Part shown: positions 16,373 through 26,157 of the stretch, in pieces
How positions within the stretch are numbered: position 1 is the first letter of the stretch
Layout of the letters: each line of letters starts with the position of its first letter
From: Parasutterella excrementihominis YIT 11859
Lineage (GTDB): Bacteria; Pseudomonadota; Gammaproteobacteria; Burkholderiales; Burkholderiaceae_F
Direction: 5' to 3'
DNA: 64,000 nucleotides
Assembly: GCF_000205025.1 (NCBI RefSeq)
Contig: NZ_GL883756.1
Location: forward strand, 10,157 to 74,156
Notes under the pieces: generated by a model
What the model was told of the DNA's origin: nothing
The model's database searches: none
Seen by the model: only the letters and a program-made list of their open reading frames with translations
Made by a program: the position numbers and the translations under genes

Positions 16373-17602
16373 TTAGCTTCTGTAGTCTGCGTTGATCGAA
16401 ACGTAATCGTGAGAAAGGTCTGTGGTCCAAACGGTTTCGCAGGCATCTCCACGGCCAAGGCTGATACGAACCGTGATTTCGTCCTGACTCATCACGGCAA
16501 CGCCCTGCTCTTCCATGTATTCAGGCGCACGGCTACCGTTCTTAGCCACTAAGACATCGTCCAACCAAAGAGAAACTTTCGTTGCGTCCAAATCCGGAAT
16601 CTTGGAGTTCCCGACCGCGGCCAGGATACGCCCGAGGTTAGGGTCGGAAGCAAAAAAGGCTGTCTTAACCAACGGAGAATGAGCGACGGCGTAAGCAACT
16701 TTCAGAGCTTCCGCCTCGTTCTTTGCATCTTCCACCGTAATCGTGATGAACTTGGTTGCACCTTCTCCGTCGCGAACCATGGCTTGAGAAAGCTTTTGGC
16801 CGACTTCAATCAGAGAGTCCAGCAAATCATCAAAGCGCGGATCGTCCATGCTTTCAATCGGACGAGCATTGCTGCAGCCGGTGGAAATTAAAACAAAGGA
16901 GTCGTTCGTGGAAGTATCGCCGTCAACCGTAATGCGGTTGTAAGAGGCATCCGCAACCATCTTGACGACCTTACCGATTAAGTCCTGACCGATGGCAACG
17001 TCTGTTGCAATGAAACCCAGCATCGTAGCCATATGCGGCTCGATCATGCCGGATCCCTTACTGATGCCGGTAATCGTGATTTCGTCGTCATCCAGCATGA
17101 CACGCTGAGAAACGCATTTAGGAACCGTGTCCGTCGTCATCATCGCTTCGGCTGCCGCAATCCAGTTTGTTCTGGATAAATGTTTAGCGGCTTCTTCCAC
17201 GCCTTTAAGCAAGCGGTTCATGGGAAGCGGTTCCATGATGACACCGGTTGAGAACGGAAGAACCTGCATCGGAGAGCAGTCGAAGATATCTGCGACCTTT
17301 CTGCAGGTTTCCTGAGCATCTTGGAGACCTTGTTCGCCAGTGCCTGCGTTTGCTATGCCGGTGTTGACGACTAATGCTCTGATGTTATTCGTTTCAGCTA
17401 AGTGAGCCCTGCAAACCTGAACGGGCGCAGCCGCGAAGCGATTAGAAGTAAACACGCCTGCGACACGGGAGCCTAATGCCAACTCAACCACTAGAACGTC
17501 ATTGCGGTTGGGTTTACGGATATTAGCTGCCGCAACGCCGAGGACAACTCCGGGAACCGAATAAATCTCAGACGGTTCGGGCGGGAAGAGATTGACTGCC
17601 AT
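16373..17602 (-). CDS. argJ: Bifunctional ornithine acetyltransferase/N-acetylglutamate synthase
   Basis: Moves the acetyl group from N-acetylornithine to glutamate, recycling acetyl in arginine synthesis. It is an autoprocessed protein: cleavage occurs before Thr193 in the ATMLGF motif, and this threonine becomes the nucleophile of the beta chain. The oxyanion motif STGVIMEPL (118-126) is present. The length of 409 residues is standard. ATG 17602 has a good ribosome binding site (AAAGGAAAA). It lies between secA and the ATPase gene. Confidence 0.96.
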   Translation of the reverse strand: MAVNLFPPEPSEIYSVPGVVLGVAAANIRKPNRNDVLVVELALGSRVAGVFTSNRFAAAPVQVCRAHLAETNNIRALVVNTGIANAGTGEQGLQDAQETCRKVADIFDCSPMQVLPFSTGVIMEPLPMNRLLKGVEEAAKHLSRTNWIAAAEAMMTTDTVPKCVSQRVMLDDDEITITGISKGSGMIEPHMATMLGFIATDVAIGQDLIGKVVKMVADASYNRITVDGDTSTNDSFVLISTGCSNARPIESMDDPRFDDLLDSLIEVGQKLSQAMVRDGEGATKFITITVEDAKNEAEALKVAYAVAHSPLVKTAFFASDPNLGRILAAVGNSKIPDLDATKVSLWLDDVLVAKNGSRAPEYMEEQGVAVMSQDEITVRISLGRGDACETVWTTDLSHDYVSINADYRS

Positions 17603-17666
17603 ATTGCTTTTCCTTTGTTAGAAAAATCTTTTGATTTAGTTTTTCGATTTTAGAGCACGAATAACG

Positions 17667-17707
17667 GCCAAAAGAAAACGGCCCAAGGTGTTTTCACCGA
17701 GAGCCGT
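17667..17707 (-). terminator. Terminator after secA
   Basis: On the minus strand, ACGGC pairs with GCCGT with an inner GGTG-AAAA-CACC stem, followed by TTTTCTTTT. It lies between the secA stop and argJ. Confidence 0.65.
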
Positions 17708-17724
17708 CTTTCCGTTAATTCAGA

Positions 17725-20415
17725 TTAACGAAGCTTGCCGTGGCAGTCTTTAAATTTCTTGCCGCTGCCGCAGGGACACGGATCATTGCGTCCGACATGT
17801 GCGAACGGATCTTCTTCCTGAGAAAGGGCTTCTTGCTGAGCGGGAGCCTGAGCTTCTTGCTGAGCGGGAGCCTGAGCTTCCTGCTGAGCAGCAGCGACTT
17901 CTTCAGGTTCCGGCTGACGAATCTGAACATTCATCAGAACACGGGTGACATCAGCACCGACAGTCTCAAGCAAGTTGGCAAACAGTTCAAAGGCTTCGCG
18001 CTTGTATTCCTGTTTCGGCTGTTTCTGAGCGTAGCCGCGGAGATAGATACCCTGACGGAGCATGTCGAGCTGGCTGAGATGCTCTCTCCAGCGTTGATCC
18101 AGGAACTGAAGCAGAACATTGCGTTCAAACTGTGCAAAAGCTTCGTGACCGACTAAAGCGACTTTTTCGTCATAAACCTTGTTGGTTGCTGCAAGCAGCA
18201 TATCCAGAAGTTCCTGGTCGTCGGAGCTTTCGGATTTTTCCAGCGTAGCCTTAAGGGGAACATCCAGATTCCACTGTTCTTTCAGCTCTTTTTCTAAGCC
18301 TTCAAGATCCCACTGCTCTTCGACGGTATCTGCCGGAACATAGTGGCGGAACAGGCTGGTGAAGTATCCGTCGCGAAGTTCCTTCACGGGGCCGGACACA
18401 TCTTTGTTTTCCAGAATTTCGTTACGCAGAGCGTAGATTTCCTTTCTCTGATCGTTTGCCACGTCATCGTATTCAAGCAGCTGCTTACGAATATCGAAGT
18501 TGCGGGATTCGACCTTGCGCTGAGCGGTTTCAATGGAGCGGGAAACAATACCTGCTTCAATAGCTTCGCCTTCAGGCAGGCGCAGCTTGTTCATCAAAGC
18601 CTGCATCTTTTCGCCGGCGAAGATTCTGAGCAGCGGATCTTCCATGGACAGATAGAAGCGGGAAGAACCCGGGTCACCCTGACGGCCGGAACGTCCGCGC
18701 AGCTGGTTGTCGATACGGCGGGATTCGTGACGCTCGGAACCGATAATTCTCAAACCGCCGAGTTCAACGACACGATCGTGGTCAACCTGCCACTTCGCTT
18801 TGATTTCTTCTTTCTGAGCTTTCTTCTGTTCGTCAGAAAGGGTTTCGTCGTTGTCGATCTGCTCAAGAGCCTTGCTGATGCCGCCGCCTAAAACGATGTC
18901 GGTACCGCGCCCGGCCATGTTGGTCGCAATGGTAACCATACCGGGACGGCCGGCTTCCATAACGATCTGAGCTTCTCTTTCATGCTGCTTAGCATTCAGC
19001 ACGTTGTGCGGGATGCCTGCTTTAGTCAGCATGTCGCTGATAAGCTCGGAGTTTTCGATCGAGGTCGTACCGACAAGCACCGGCTGACCGCGGCCGAAGC
19101 ACTCTTTGACGTCGTCAACGATGGCTTTGTATTTTTCTTTCGCAGTGCGATAGACCTTATCCTGCTGGTCATCACGAATCATCATGCGATGGGTCGGAAT
19201 GACAACGGTTTCAAGACCGTAAATTTCCTGGAATTCATAGGCTTCCGTATCGGCCGTACCGGTCATACCGGAGAGCTTTTCATACATGCGGAAGTAGTTC
19301 TGGAAGGTAATAGACGCGAAAGTCTGGTTTTCCTGCTGGATTTCAACGCCTTCTTTGGCTTCAACGGCCTGATGCAGACCATCGGACCAGCGGCGTCCTT
19401 TCATCAAACGGCCGGTGAATTCATCAACGATGATGACTTCGCCGTTCTGAACGACATAGTGCTGGTCTTTAACAAAGAGCGTATGCGCGCGAAGTGCTGC
19501 ATTCAAGTAGTGCAGCAGCATGATGTTTGACGGAGAGTACAAGCTCTGGCCGGCAGGCAGCAGCCCCATATCGACCATGATCTTTTCGACTTTCTCGTGA
19601 CCGGCTTCGGAAAGCTGAACTGTGTGCTGCTTTTCGTCAACCCAGTAGTCACCTTCGCCCTTTTCCTGTTTCTGGCGAACCAGCATGTCGGGAATCTTGT
19701 CGATCGCAACGTAAATATCCGTGCTGCCTTCGGCAGGACCGGAAATAATCAGCGGAGTTCTGGCCTCGTCAATCAAAATGGAGTCCACTTCGTCCACGAT
19801 CGCGAAGAACAGACCTCTCTGGCGGCGAGCGCCGGTCTCATACTCCATGTTGTCGCGGAGGTAGTCGAAGCCGAATTCGTTGTTCGTACCGTAAGTAATA
19901 TCAGCGGCGTAAGCAGCCTGTTTCTGATCGTTCGGCTGGTTGGAAAGAATCGTTCCGACAGTCATTCCGAGGAAGTTGTAAACCTTACCCATCCAAGCCG
20001 CGTCACGGCTGGCCAAGTAATCGTTCACCGTCACAACGTGCGCGCCTTTGCCGGGCAATGCGTTGAGATAAACCGCTAATGTTGCAGTCAAAGTTTTACC
20101 TTCACCGGTACGCATTTCAGCGATCTTGCCGTCGTTTAAGACCATACCGCCGATTAACTGCACGTCAAAGTGGCGCATACCGAGAACACGGAAACTTGCC
20201 TCACGCACAACGGCGAATGCTTCCGGCAGGAGAGAGTCCAAGGAAGCGCCGTCGGCTAAACGCTGACGGAATTCAGCCGTCTTGGCTTTGAGCTGTTCGT
20301 CGCTCAATGCCTTGATTTCGGGCTCAAGTTTATTAATCACAGCAACTTTACGGCGATACTGTTTAATCAGTCGGTCGTTGCGGCTACCAAAAATTTTTGT
20401 CAGAAAACTGGCCAT
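17725..20415 (-). CDS. secA: Preprotein translocase ATPase SecA
   Basis: Motor ATPase that drives unfolded proteins through SecYEG. The 896 residues match the bacterial family. Walker A MRTGEGKT (101-108), the DEAD-like [14 protein letters not shown] and the second helicase domain ([10 protein letters not shown]) are present. The C-terminus carries the zinc motif [15 protein letters not shown] (CXCX8CH pattern), which binds SecB and phospholipid. Between motor and zinc domains the Ala/Gln/Pro-rich linker contains an almost perfect 24-base tandem repeat. ATG 20415 is followed by [10 protein letters not shown]. Upstream is the divergent dciA-like gene. Confidence 0.98.
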   Translation of the reverse strand: MASFLTKIFGSRNDRLIKQYRRKVAVINKLEPEIKALSDEQLKAKTAEFRQRLADGASLDSLLPEAFAVVREASFRVLGMRHFDVQLIGGMVLNDGKIAEMRTGEGKTLTATLAVYLNALPGKGAHVVTVNDYLASRDAAWMGKVYNFLGMTVGTILSNQPNDQKQAAYAADITYGTNNEFGFDYLRDNMEYETGARRQRGLFFAIVDEVDSILIDEARTPLIISGPAEGSTDIYVAIDKIPDMLVRQKQEKGEGDYWVDEKQHTVQLSEAGHEKVEKIMVDMGLLPAGQSLYSPSNIMLLHYLNAALRAHTLFVKDQHYVVQNGEVIIVDEFTGRLMKGRRWSDGLHQAVEAKEGVEIQQENQTFASITFQNYFRMYEKLSGMTGTADTEAYEFQEIYGLETVVIPTHRMMIRDDQQDKVYRTAKEKYKAIVDDVKECFGRGQPVLVGTTSIENSELISDMLTKAGIPHNVLNAKQHEREAQIVMEAGRPGMVTIATNMAGRGTDIVLGGGISKALEQIDNDETLSDEQKKAQKEEIKAKWQVDHDRVVELGGLRIIGSERHESRRIDNQLRGRSGRQGDPGSSRFYLSMEDPLLRIFAGEKMQALMNKLRLPEGEAIEAGIVSRSIETAQRKVESRNFDIRKQLLEYDDVANDQRKEIYALRNEILENKDVSGPVKELRDGYFTSLFRHYVPADTVEEQWDLEGLEKELKEQWNLDVPLKATLEKSESSDDQELLDMLLAATNKVYDEKVALVGHEAFAQFERNVLLQFLDQRWREHLSQLDMLRQGIYLRGYAQKQPKQEYKREAFELFANLLETVGADVTRVLMNVQIRQPEPEEVAAAQQEAQAPAQQEAQAPAQQEALSQEEDPFAHVGRNDPCPCGSGKKFKDCHGKLR
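17828..17890. repeat. 24-base tandem repeat in the secA linker
   Basis: The unit GCTTCTTGCTGAGCGGGAGC plus CTGA (+ strand) occurs at 17828-17851 and 17852-17875, with a diverged third partial copy to about 17890. Read on the coding strand it encodes Gln-Glu-Ala-Gln-Ala-Pro-Ala-Gln type repeats. Copy number may vary between strains. Confidence 0.85.
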
Positions 20416-20642
20416 TAATTCTTTCTCTTAATAAAAACGGAGGCACAACGCCTCCCATTGGCAGTTACACCTTGCCAATTTTGAAACTCACTGATTTTAC
20501 AACACTAAACAGTTTTTGCCCGTCCTTTTACAAGTTGCATACAAAGCGTGACGCTTCTGTAGCTCAATCAGGTGAGGAATTGAATTCGCTTCTTCAATTT
20601 GCTAACTTAACACTGCTATGTCTGATTTATCCTGGATCTGAA

Positions 20643-21203
20643 ATGTACCCGCGATCTGCACAAAAACCGATCTCCAAAGTCCTTCAAAAGGGCTCCTTGG
20701 CTAAGCATTTCGGATTCTTAAAATTAGCAAAACGCCTTGCTGCAGTGATTGATCCCGTCTGCCAAGGCTACAAACTCGGAGCTTCGGTCACACCAGACTG
20801 TCTCAGAATCACCGTTCAGCAGGTTCGCATCAAAGACGAGAACCCCTACGACATCGATCCGGATGAAGATCCTCGCGATCTGATCAAAGAAGTGCTACTC
20901 TTGGAAATCGGCCTGCCCAATCCGCTTTTTGTCCGCCGCTTTACCATGTTCCAGCCCTCGATCGAAAAAGCCCTCGCTGAAAAAGGCTTCGGCGCCATGA
21001 AAGTCAAACCCGTTATCGATCGATGCGGTCTGCATCCGCAGCCCTTCCTCTTTACGGAAAGCGGCCCCGCAATCGGCGGTCCCGGAGCAGTAGAAGGCGC
21101 TAAAGAGTTATCGGAGCGCCTGCCGGAGAGCTCACCTTTAAAGGAAGCAATGGCCAAACTTGCCGCTACCTTGGAAGAACATCAAGGTCCCGGCCGCAGG
21201 TAA
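20643..21203 (+). CDS. DciA-like (DUF721) protein
   Basis: A 186-residue protein from ATG 20643 (MYPRSAQKP). The open frame extends back to 20397 into the secA start region, but the added residues look unstructured. The stretch around KPISKVLQ, LAKHFGFLKLAKRL and a following beta strand resembles DUF721, the family of DciA, which helps load the replicative helicase in bacteria lacking DnaC. The C-terminal half (GLPNPLFVRRFTMFQPSIEKAL onward) is Pro/Gly-rich and less typical. It is on the + strand between divergent secA and convergent lpxC, whereas the neighbours are all on the minus strand. The assignment is tentative. Confidence 0.5.
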   Translation: MYPRSAQKPISKVLQKGSLAKHFGFLKLAKRLAAVIDPVCQGYKLGASVTPDCLRITVQQVRIKDENPYDIDPDEDPRDLIKEVLLLEIGLPNPLFVRRFTMFQPSIEKALAEKGFGAMKVKPVIDRCGLHPQPFLFTESGPAIGGPGAVEGAKELSERLPESSPLKEAMAKLAATLEEHQGPGRR

Positions 21204-21228
21204 GAAAAAGCCCGCGGCTAGCGCGGGC
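21204..21228 (-). terminator. Terminator after lpxC
   Basis: GCCCGCG (21210-21216) pairs with CGCGGGC (21222-21228). On the minus strand it is followed by TTTTTCTT, so it ends lpxC transcription. It also lies immediately after the dciA-like gene, but on the + strand no T run follows. Confidence 0.8.
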
Positions 21229-21250
21229 AAAAACAAGAAGTTTTCTTTTC

Positions 21251-22168
21251 TTAGTTCGAAGGTTCTTTTACCGCTTCGGTAAAGGCCTTCGGAGCAGTGT
21301 GTTCGTCCTGATATTCAACAAACTCCCAGTTTTCCGGATTTGCTAAAAGCGCGCGGAGAAGTTTGTTGTTGATTTCATGACCGGACTTGAAGGCGCGGTA
21401 GTGCGCCACCAGCGGATGACCCAAAACGTACAGGTCGCCCATGGCATCCAAGAGCTTGTGTTTTGCAAACTCGTCCTGAGAACGCAGACCGTCGGGATTT
21501 AACACATGGAAGTCATCGAGAACAATCGCATTGTCTAATGTTCCGCCTTGTGCCAAGCCCATGCCCCAGAGCATCTCTAAGTCGTTCACAAACCCGAAGG
21601 TGCGGGCGTGAGAGACGCTTTCGATGTAGTTTTCCTTATTAAAGTCAACTTCAACAAACTGGGCCGTTTCATCAATAGCCGGATGACCGAAATCAATCGC
21701 AAAAGACAGTTTGTAGCCGTCATAAGGTTCAAGAGAAGCCCACTTGTCTCCGACGTGGATGGAGACATTCTTCTTGACGCGGACAAACTTTCTCGGTGCA
21801 TCCTGTTCTTCGATACCGGCCGCTCTGATCAAAAAGACAAACGTTGAACCGGAGCCGTCCATGATGGGGATCTCAGGCGCATCGACATCGATGTAGCAGT
21901 TGTCGATTGCCAAGCCAGAGAGCGCACTCATCAAATGCTCGATCGTCGCAATGCGGGCTCCGTCTTTATCCAAAGTCGTCGCCATGCGCGTGTCGTTGAC
22001 ACGTTCAGGCTCGGCCTTAATGGCAACGGGCGGCTTTAAATCGATTCGAGTAAACACCAGACCGGTATCTGGAGGTGCCGGACGCAGAGTCAGACGAACT
22101 TTGCGGCCGGAGTGCAAGCCGATACCGACAGTGGAGAAGACCTTCTTAAGCGTTCTCTGTTTGATCAT
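21251..22168 (-). CDS. lpxC: UDP-3-O-acyl-N-acetylglucosamine deacetylase
   Basis: Zinc enzyme that removes the acetyl group from UDP-3-O-acyl-GlcNAc, the first committed step of lipid A synthesis. Start set at ATG 22168 ([11 protein letters not shown]), giving 305 residues, the same as E. coli LpxC; a TTG four codons upstream is possible. Zinc ligands by position are His78, His237 and Asp241, and His264 is the active-site histidine (motifs [29 protein letters not shown]). It ends the ftsZ-lpxC pair, 15 bases after the ftsZ stop. Confidence 0.96.
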   Translation of the reverse strand: MIKQRTLKKVFSTVGIGLHSGRKVRLTLRPAPPDTGLVFTRIDLKPPVAIKAEPERVNDTRMATTLDKDGARIATIEHLMSALSGLAIDNCYIDVDAPEIPIMDGSGSTFVFLIRAAGIEEQDAPRKFVRVKKNVSIHVGDKWASLEPYDGYKLSFAIDFGHPAIDETAQFVEVDFNKENYIESVSHARTFGFVNDLEMLWGMGLAQGGTLDNAIVLDDFHVLNPDGLRSQDEFAKHKLLDAMGDLYVLGHPLVAHYRAFKSGHEINNKLLRALLANPENWEFVEYQDEHTAPKAFTEAVKEPSN

Positions 22169-22183
22169 AGATGCGGCCAAACC

Positions 22184-23836
22184 TTAGTTCTTCTTGCGCA
22201 GGAAAGCGGGGATGCCGTATTCGAAACGCGGTTTTTCATCTTCAGCCTTGGCTTCAGCTGCGCCCTGACCTTTAGCCTCAGGTGCGCCGTTGTGCTGATT
22301 GGCCGTCCACAGACCGCTGTCATTGCCGTTGCCGGCCTGAGGATTCAGGGTTGCGAACACGTCGCTGGCAGGACGGATGTTGTTGCTGGCGTGGAAGTTG
22401 CCGAAAATCGTGTTGTCTTTCGGGCCTTCGAAACCGCCGGCATCAGGCGTTGCGATCGGGCGACTGAAAGCCTGGTCGAACGGATTGATGGCTTCGGACT
22501 GAAGTTCTTTTGGTTCAGCCTTCGGAGCAGGAGCCGGCTCAGCCTTTTTCTGAGGCTGCGGTGTATAAGTTCCGAAAGGATTGACTTCCGTCTTAACTTC
22601 TTCAGCCTTGACTTCAGGCTTTGCAGACGGAGCTGCGGGAGCTGCTGTGTGGGTCGGTGCTGCAGTGCTATGCGTCTGCGGCTGAGCAAAAGAAGAAGCT
22701 GTACGCGGAGCAGCAGAAGCGTGAACCTTAGGTTTGGCAGGTGCGTCGACGTTGCCGAACAAATCATTCGGCAGAGAATCCGGAGCGGAGCCGGAAGGCT
22801 GCCACAGGTTGGACGGATTATCGACGGCAGGTTTACCGTTCACGAAGCTTGTCTTAACGATGGAGTCATCGGTGCCGTTCTGGTCCAGACCGGTGGCGAT
22901 AACGGTAACACGAACTTTGTCGCCCATGCTGTCGTCATAAACCGTACCAAAGACGATAAGGGCATCGCTGTCGGCGTAGTTCTTGATGGTTTCCATAGCA
23001 GAACGGACTTCAGACATGCGGATGCCCTCCTGAGCCGTGATGTTAACCAACAGCCCCTTAGCGCCGCGAAGTTCAACGCCTTCAAGCAACGGGCAAGTAA
23101 CGGCCATGGAGGCAGCCGTAACGGCACGATCGGGACCTTCGGCTTCGCCGGAACCCATCATGGCGGTACCGCGGGTACCCATAACCGTTCTGACGTCTTC
23201 GAAGTCCAGGTTGATCTGACCAACCTTCTGAATCAATTCGGCGATGCCTGCGCAGGCATTGAAAAGCACTTCGTCGGCTTTTTCAAAGCATTCGCGCATC
23301 GTGGCGTCTTCTCCGAGTTCTTCTTCGAGCTTGTCGTTGAGAATAACAATCAGAGAGTGGACGCGGTTTTTGAGCTGGTTTAAACCGAGCTCGGCATTTC
23401 TCATGCGTTTGCCGCCTTCAAAGGAGAAGGGCTTTGTCACTACGGCAACCGTCAAAATACCCAGTTCCTGGGCCACTTCGGCAATCACGGGGGAAGCACC
23501 GGTACCTGTACCGCCCCCCATACCGGCCGTAATGAAGACCATGTCGGCGCCGCGAAGTTTCTCGGCAATCTCTTCCCTGGCGTCATTAGCAGCTTGGAAA
23601 CCGACTTCCGGACGAGCTCCGGCGCCAAGCCCCGTTCTGCCGAGAGAAATCTTTTCTGAAGCGAGAGAGCGAGTCAGAGCTTGCCTGTCCGTGTTCGCGG
23701 CGATGAACTCAACTTGGCAATCCGTCAGTTTGGTCACCATCGTATTGAGAGCGTTGCCGCCCGCACCGCCTACTCCTACAACTTTAATCACGGTGTTGGT
23801 AGAACCGTCCACGTAGGGTTCAAATGCCTTTTCCAT
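22184..23836 (-). CDS. ftsZ: Cell division protein FtsZ
   Basis: Tubulin-like GTPase that builds the division ring. The GTP signature GGGTGTG is at residues 107-113 of the 550-residue form starting at ATG 23836; an adjacent TTG at 23839 is in frame and has slightly better spacing from GGAG. The body ends near residue 320. The linker of about 215 residues (Ala/Pro/Thr/Lys-rich) is much longer than in E. coli FtsZ (383 residues in total). The last 17 residues, ending in FEYGIPAFLRKKN, are the conserved C-terminal peptide that binds FtsA and ZapD; zapD is present in this window. A 196-base gap separates it from ftsA and may hold its own promoter. Confidence 0.98.
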   Translation of the reverse strand: MEKAFEPYVDGSTNTVIKVVGVGGAGGNALNTMVTKLTDCQVEFIAANTDRQALTRSLASEKISLGRTGLGAGARPEVGFQAANDAREEIAEKLRGADMVFITAGMGGGTGTGASPVIAEVAQELGILTVAVVTKPFSFEGGKRMRNAELGLNQLKNRVHSLIVILNDKLEEELGEDATMRECFEKADEVLFNACAGIAELIQKVGQINLDFEDVRTVMGTRGTAMMGSGEAEGPDRAVTAASMAVTCPLLEGVELRGAKGLLVNITAQEGIRMSEVRSAMETIKNYADSDALIVFGTVYDDSMGDKVRVTVIATGLDQNGTDDSIVKTSFVNGKPAVDNPSNLWQPSGSAPDSLPNDLFGNVDAPAKPKVHASAAPRTASSFAQPQTHSTAAPTHTAAPAAPSAKPEVKAEEVKTEVNPFGTYTPQPQKKAEPAPAPKAEPKELQSEAINPFDQAFSRPIATPDAGGFEGPKDNTIFGNFHASNNIRPASDVFATLNPQAGNGNDSGLWTANQHNGAPEAKGQGAAEAKAEDEKPRFEYGIPAFLRKKN

Positions 23837-24032
23837 CAACTACTTTATCTCCATTACGCATCTCGAGACATTCGATCTGCCAAGTTGGTTAATTCTAAAT
23901 TCAATCGTTTTTTTCTGCGAGGAAAATTCAAAAAATTCCGTGGGTTCAGCTTTTATTTTCAGTCTGAGGAGATTGGTCGCTGTGTGTTTCTGCCCTTTTT
24001 TCTGCTCAAGCCGTCCTGCACTATGCTGATCT

Positions 24033-25355
24033 TTAGAAATTTCCGAAAATCCACTGTTTAATTACTCCGCCAATGCTCTTCAGTTTGCGTTTGGATCCGA
24101 TGTTGGATCCCTGCGCCCAGAACTTCTGGTTTAACTGGCAAAGGTAGCCTAAAACCGCCGCGTGCTGAGGAGTTGAGTACCCGGCAAACTGCTTAGGGAA
24201 ACTCTCCGTGTTGTAAAGCTCGGGCGGAACAAATTCCGAAGTCTCGTAATTTACGAGAGGACGTCCGAGACGCACGTTAATCTCGCGTCCGGCCATATGG
24301 GAGCTAAACACTTCTTTAGCCATTCTCTGGATGCCCGGAAGCGTAGCCCCGCCTCCCGTGAGCACCACTCCATAGCCCAGCTGCGTGTGAAGGCTCTTGT
24401 CGCGAATACGGTAGTAAATCTTTTCGAGAATATCCTGAACTTTGACGTCAATAATCGCAGAAAGCGCTTGTTTGCTCAAGATCCTTCCGCCGTCATCACT
24501 GTACCCCGGCGCCGTCGGAAGACGAATAAAACTGTCTTTATCCTTTCTAGCGTCGTAACGGACCTGTCCCATCTGCAGCTTCAGCTTTTCGGCCGCTTCT
24601 TGAGAGAGGTGTGTCTTAATTGAAATCTCATCGGTGATCTGCTGACCGCCCATCGGATGAACCGCGGAGTACTGCACCGCCTTATCAAAAAACACCGCTA
24701 CATCGCTCAAATCAGATCCGATATCAATCAGCGCAACCCCTAAATCGATTTCTTCCGGACGAAGCACGGCGGACGCAGCTGCCAGAGGATTAAAAATCAA
24801 CTGGCTGTCAATCAGTTCCAGACCGGTTCTGCGGATGACTTTATTGAGGAACAGGCACTGAGCGCTCTGCGCGGTCACGACGTGCAGGCTGCCTTCGAGT
24901 TTCTTGCCCTCCATACCGATCGGCGTACGAATACGGCGTGCGTAGTCGACGGAGTATTCCTGAGGAATCACGTCGAGATAGCGCATCGACGGCGGCAAGG
25001 TCACCGACATGGCTGTATTCAGAAGGTCGTCAATGTCCTTCTGTTCGATTTCGCCCGAGCCCACAATCGTCTGCTGAATGCAGTTGTCCGTACGGATGTG
25101 CGGGCCGGAAATACCGGCCGCAACGGTTTTAACGGTTGTATTCGCGGTTTTTTCAGCTTCTTCTACTGCCGCGCGGACACAATCAACCGCCTGATTGATA
25201 TCGACGACTCCACCTTGCTCAATGCCCTCGCTCTTGCACTCTCCGAGGCCCTCGATCTTAAAAGTGCTTGAACTGACCGGAGACGCGATCATACACACAA
25301 CCTTTGATGACCCGATGTCCAAGCCCACCAACAAATCGTTTGATTTATCTGCCAT
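24033..25355 (-). CDS. ftsA: Cell division protein FtsA
   Basis: Actin-like protein that tethers FtsZ to the membrane. The N-terminus LLVGLDIGSSKVVCMIA is the phosphate-1 motif, and the segment YGVVLTGGGATLPGIQRMAKEVF is the adenosine-binding motif. The SHS2/1C subdomain is present near 80-165. The C-terminus IGGVIKQWIFGNF is a short amphipathic helix for membrane binding. Length 440 residues. It overlaps the end of ftsQ by 11 bases, so the pair is coupled. Confidence 0.97.
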   Translation of the reverse strand: MADKSNDLLVGLDIGSSKVVCMIASPVSSSTFKIEGLGECKSEGIEQGGVVDINQAVDCVRAAVEEAEKTANTTVKTVAAGISGPHIRTDNCIQQTIVGSGEIEQKDIDDLLNTAMSVTLPPSMRYLDVIPQEYSVDYARRIRTPIGMEGKKLEGSLHVVTAQSAQCLFLNKVIRRTGLELIDSQLIFNPLAAASAVLRPEEIDLGVALIDIGSDLSDVAVFFDKAVQYSAVHPMGGQQITDEISIKTHLSQEAAEKLKLQMGQVRYDARKDKDSFIRLPTAPGYSDDGGRILSKQALSAIIDVKVQDILEKIYYRIRDKSLHTQLGYGVVLTGGGATLPGIQRMAKEVFSSHMAGREINVRLGRPLVNYETSEFVPPELYNTESFPKQFAGYSTPQHAAVLGYLCQLNQKFWAQGSNIGSKRKLKSIGGVIKQWIFGNF

Positions 25356-26154
25356 TCTTTTTATCCCCGGTATCCTGAACAGTGTCTTCAGGAGAAACGG
25401 TCTCTTCTTCCGGTGCCGGCTTCAACACTGCAATCCCTTTTTCATAGCGCGCATCTAACTCTGTCGGTTCCGCGCCGATTTGCGCGGAAATGGCCGGCAG
25501 AGATTCGATGATTTTGATTAAACGTTCGTCCATCTGGGCAGAGTTTTCGCCCTTCTTGAGAACCAGTTTGATCACCTTGCCTTCAGGACGCTTGAAATGC
25601 AGTGTCCAGCCGGAATATTCGGAATAAGTTAATGAAGTTACATCATATCCAAGCTTTCTGCAGGTATCTTCAAAAGCCTGGTACTGTTTATAGATTTCCA
25701 TGCGGCGGTCAACGGGTCCGAAGATTTTCGGAAGCGCACCTTTGCTCTCCGCAATTTCCTGGTTCGCGACAAAGAGCGTGCCGTCCTCGGCGAGCAGCTT
25801 TTCGTCGCCCCATACGGCGATCGGATGGTGGAGGTAAAGCGTTGCTTGAAGCTGATTCGGCCATACGCGGCCGATCGAAACGTCTCTTACCCAAGGAATG
25901 CGCTTAAACTGATCGGCGATCTCGGACAAATCCGCGGTGAAGTAATTCCCGTGGATATGACCGTCGAGCACCTGCGCAACATCCTTGACGTTTATCGCGT
26001 CTTTATTGCCTTCAACCTGAACGTCAACTCCTTTCAACAAAAATACCGGCCGCTGAACAAACCAGTAAACCGCCGATGTCAGAATCAGGAGAATAAACAG
26101 CACTCCGAAAACATCGGCAAAAAGCGAAAAAGTTGACGCGCTCCAACGTCTCAT
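25345..26154 (-). CDS. ftsQ: Cell division protein FtsQ
   Basis: Bitopic inner-membrane protein that joins FtsB and FtsL in the divisome. One membrane segment (about 12-32) follows a short cytoplasmic start, then a POTRA domain beginning at VFLLKGVDVQVEGNKDAIN. The beta domain contains RIPWVRDVSIGRVWPNQLQATLYLHHPIAVW, a strong family match. Length 269 residues, ending in a charged Glu/Asp-rich tail. It lies 3 bases after ddlB. Confidence 0.95.
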   Translation of the reverse strand: MRRWSASTFSLFADVFGVLFILLILTSAVYWFVQRPVFLLKGVDVQVEGNKDAINVKDVAQVLDGHIHGNYFTADLSEIADQFKRIPWVRDVSIGRVWPNQLQATLYLHHPIAVWGDEKLLAEDGTLFVANQEIAESKGALPKIFGPVDRRMEIYKQYQAFEDTCRKLGYDVTSLTYSEYSGWTLHFKRPEGKVIKLVLKKGENSAQMDERLIKIIESLPAISAQIGAEPTELDARYEKGIAVLKPAPEEETVSPEDTVQDTGDKKNGR

Positions 26155-26157
26155 CCC

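Noticed and set aside
16366-16458. N-terminal extension of the DUF815 ATPase to 16458
   Set aside because: It would overlap argJ by 86 bases and lacks family similarity; ATG 16365 gives the expected start.
18343-18891. 182-codon frame antisense to secA
   Set aside because: Mirror of the secA codon pattern; no supporting motif.
22112-23383. 423-codon open frame antisense to ftsZ and lpxC
   Set aside because: Shadow of the ftsZ codon pattern; no start signal, and ftsZ and lpxC are certain.
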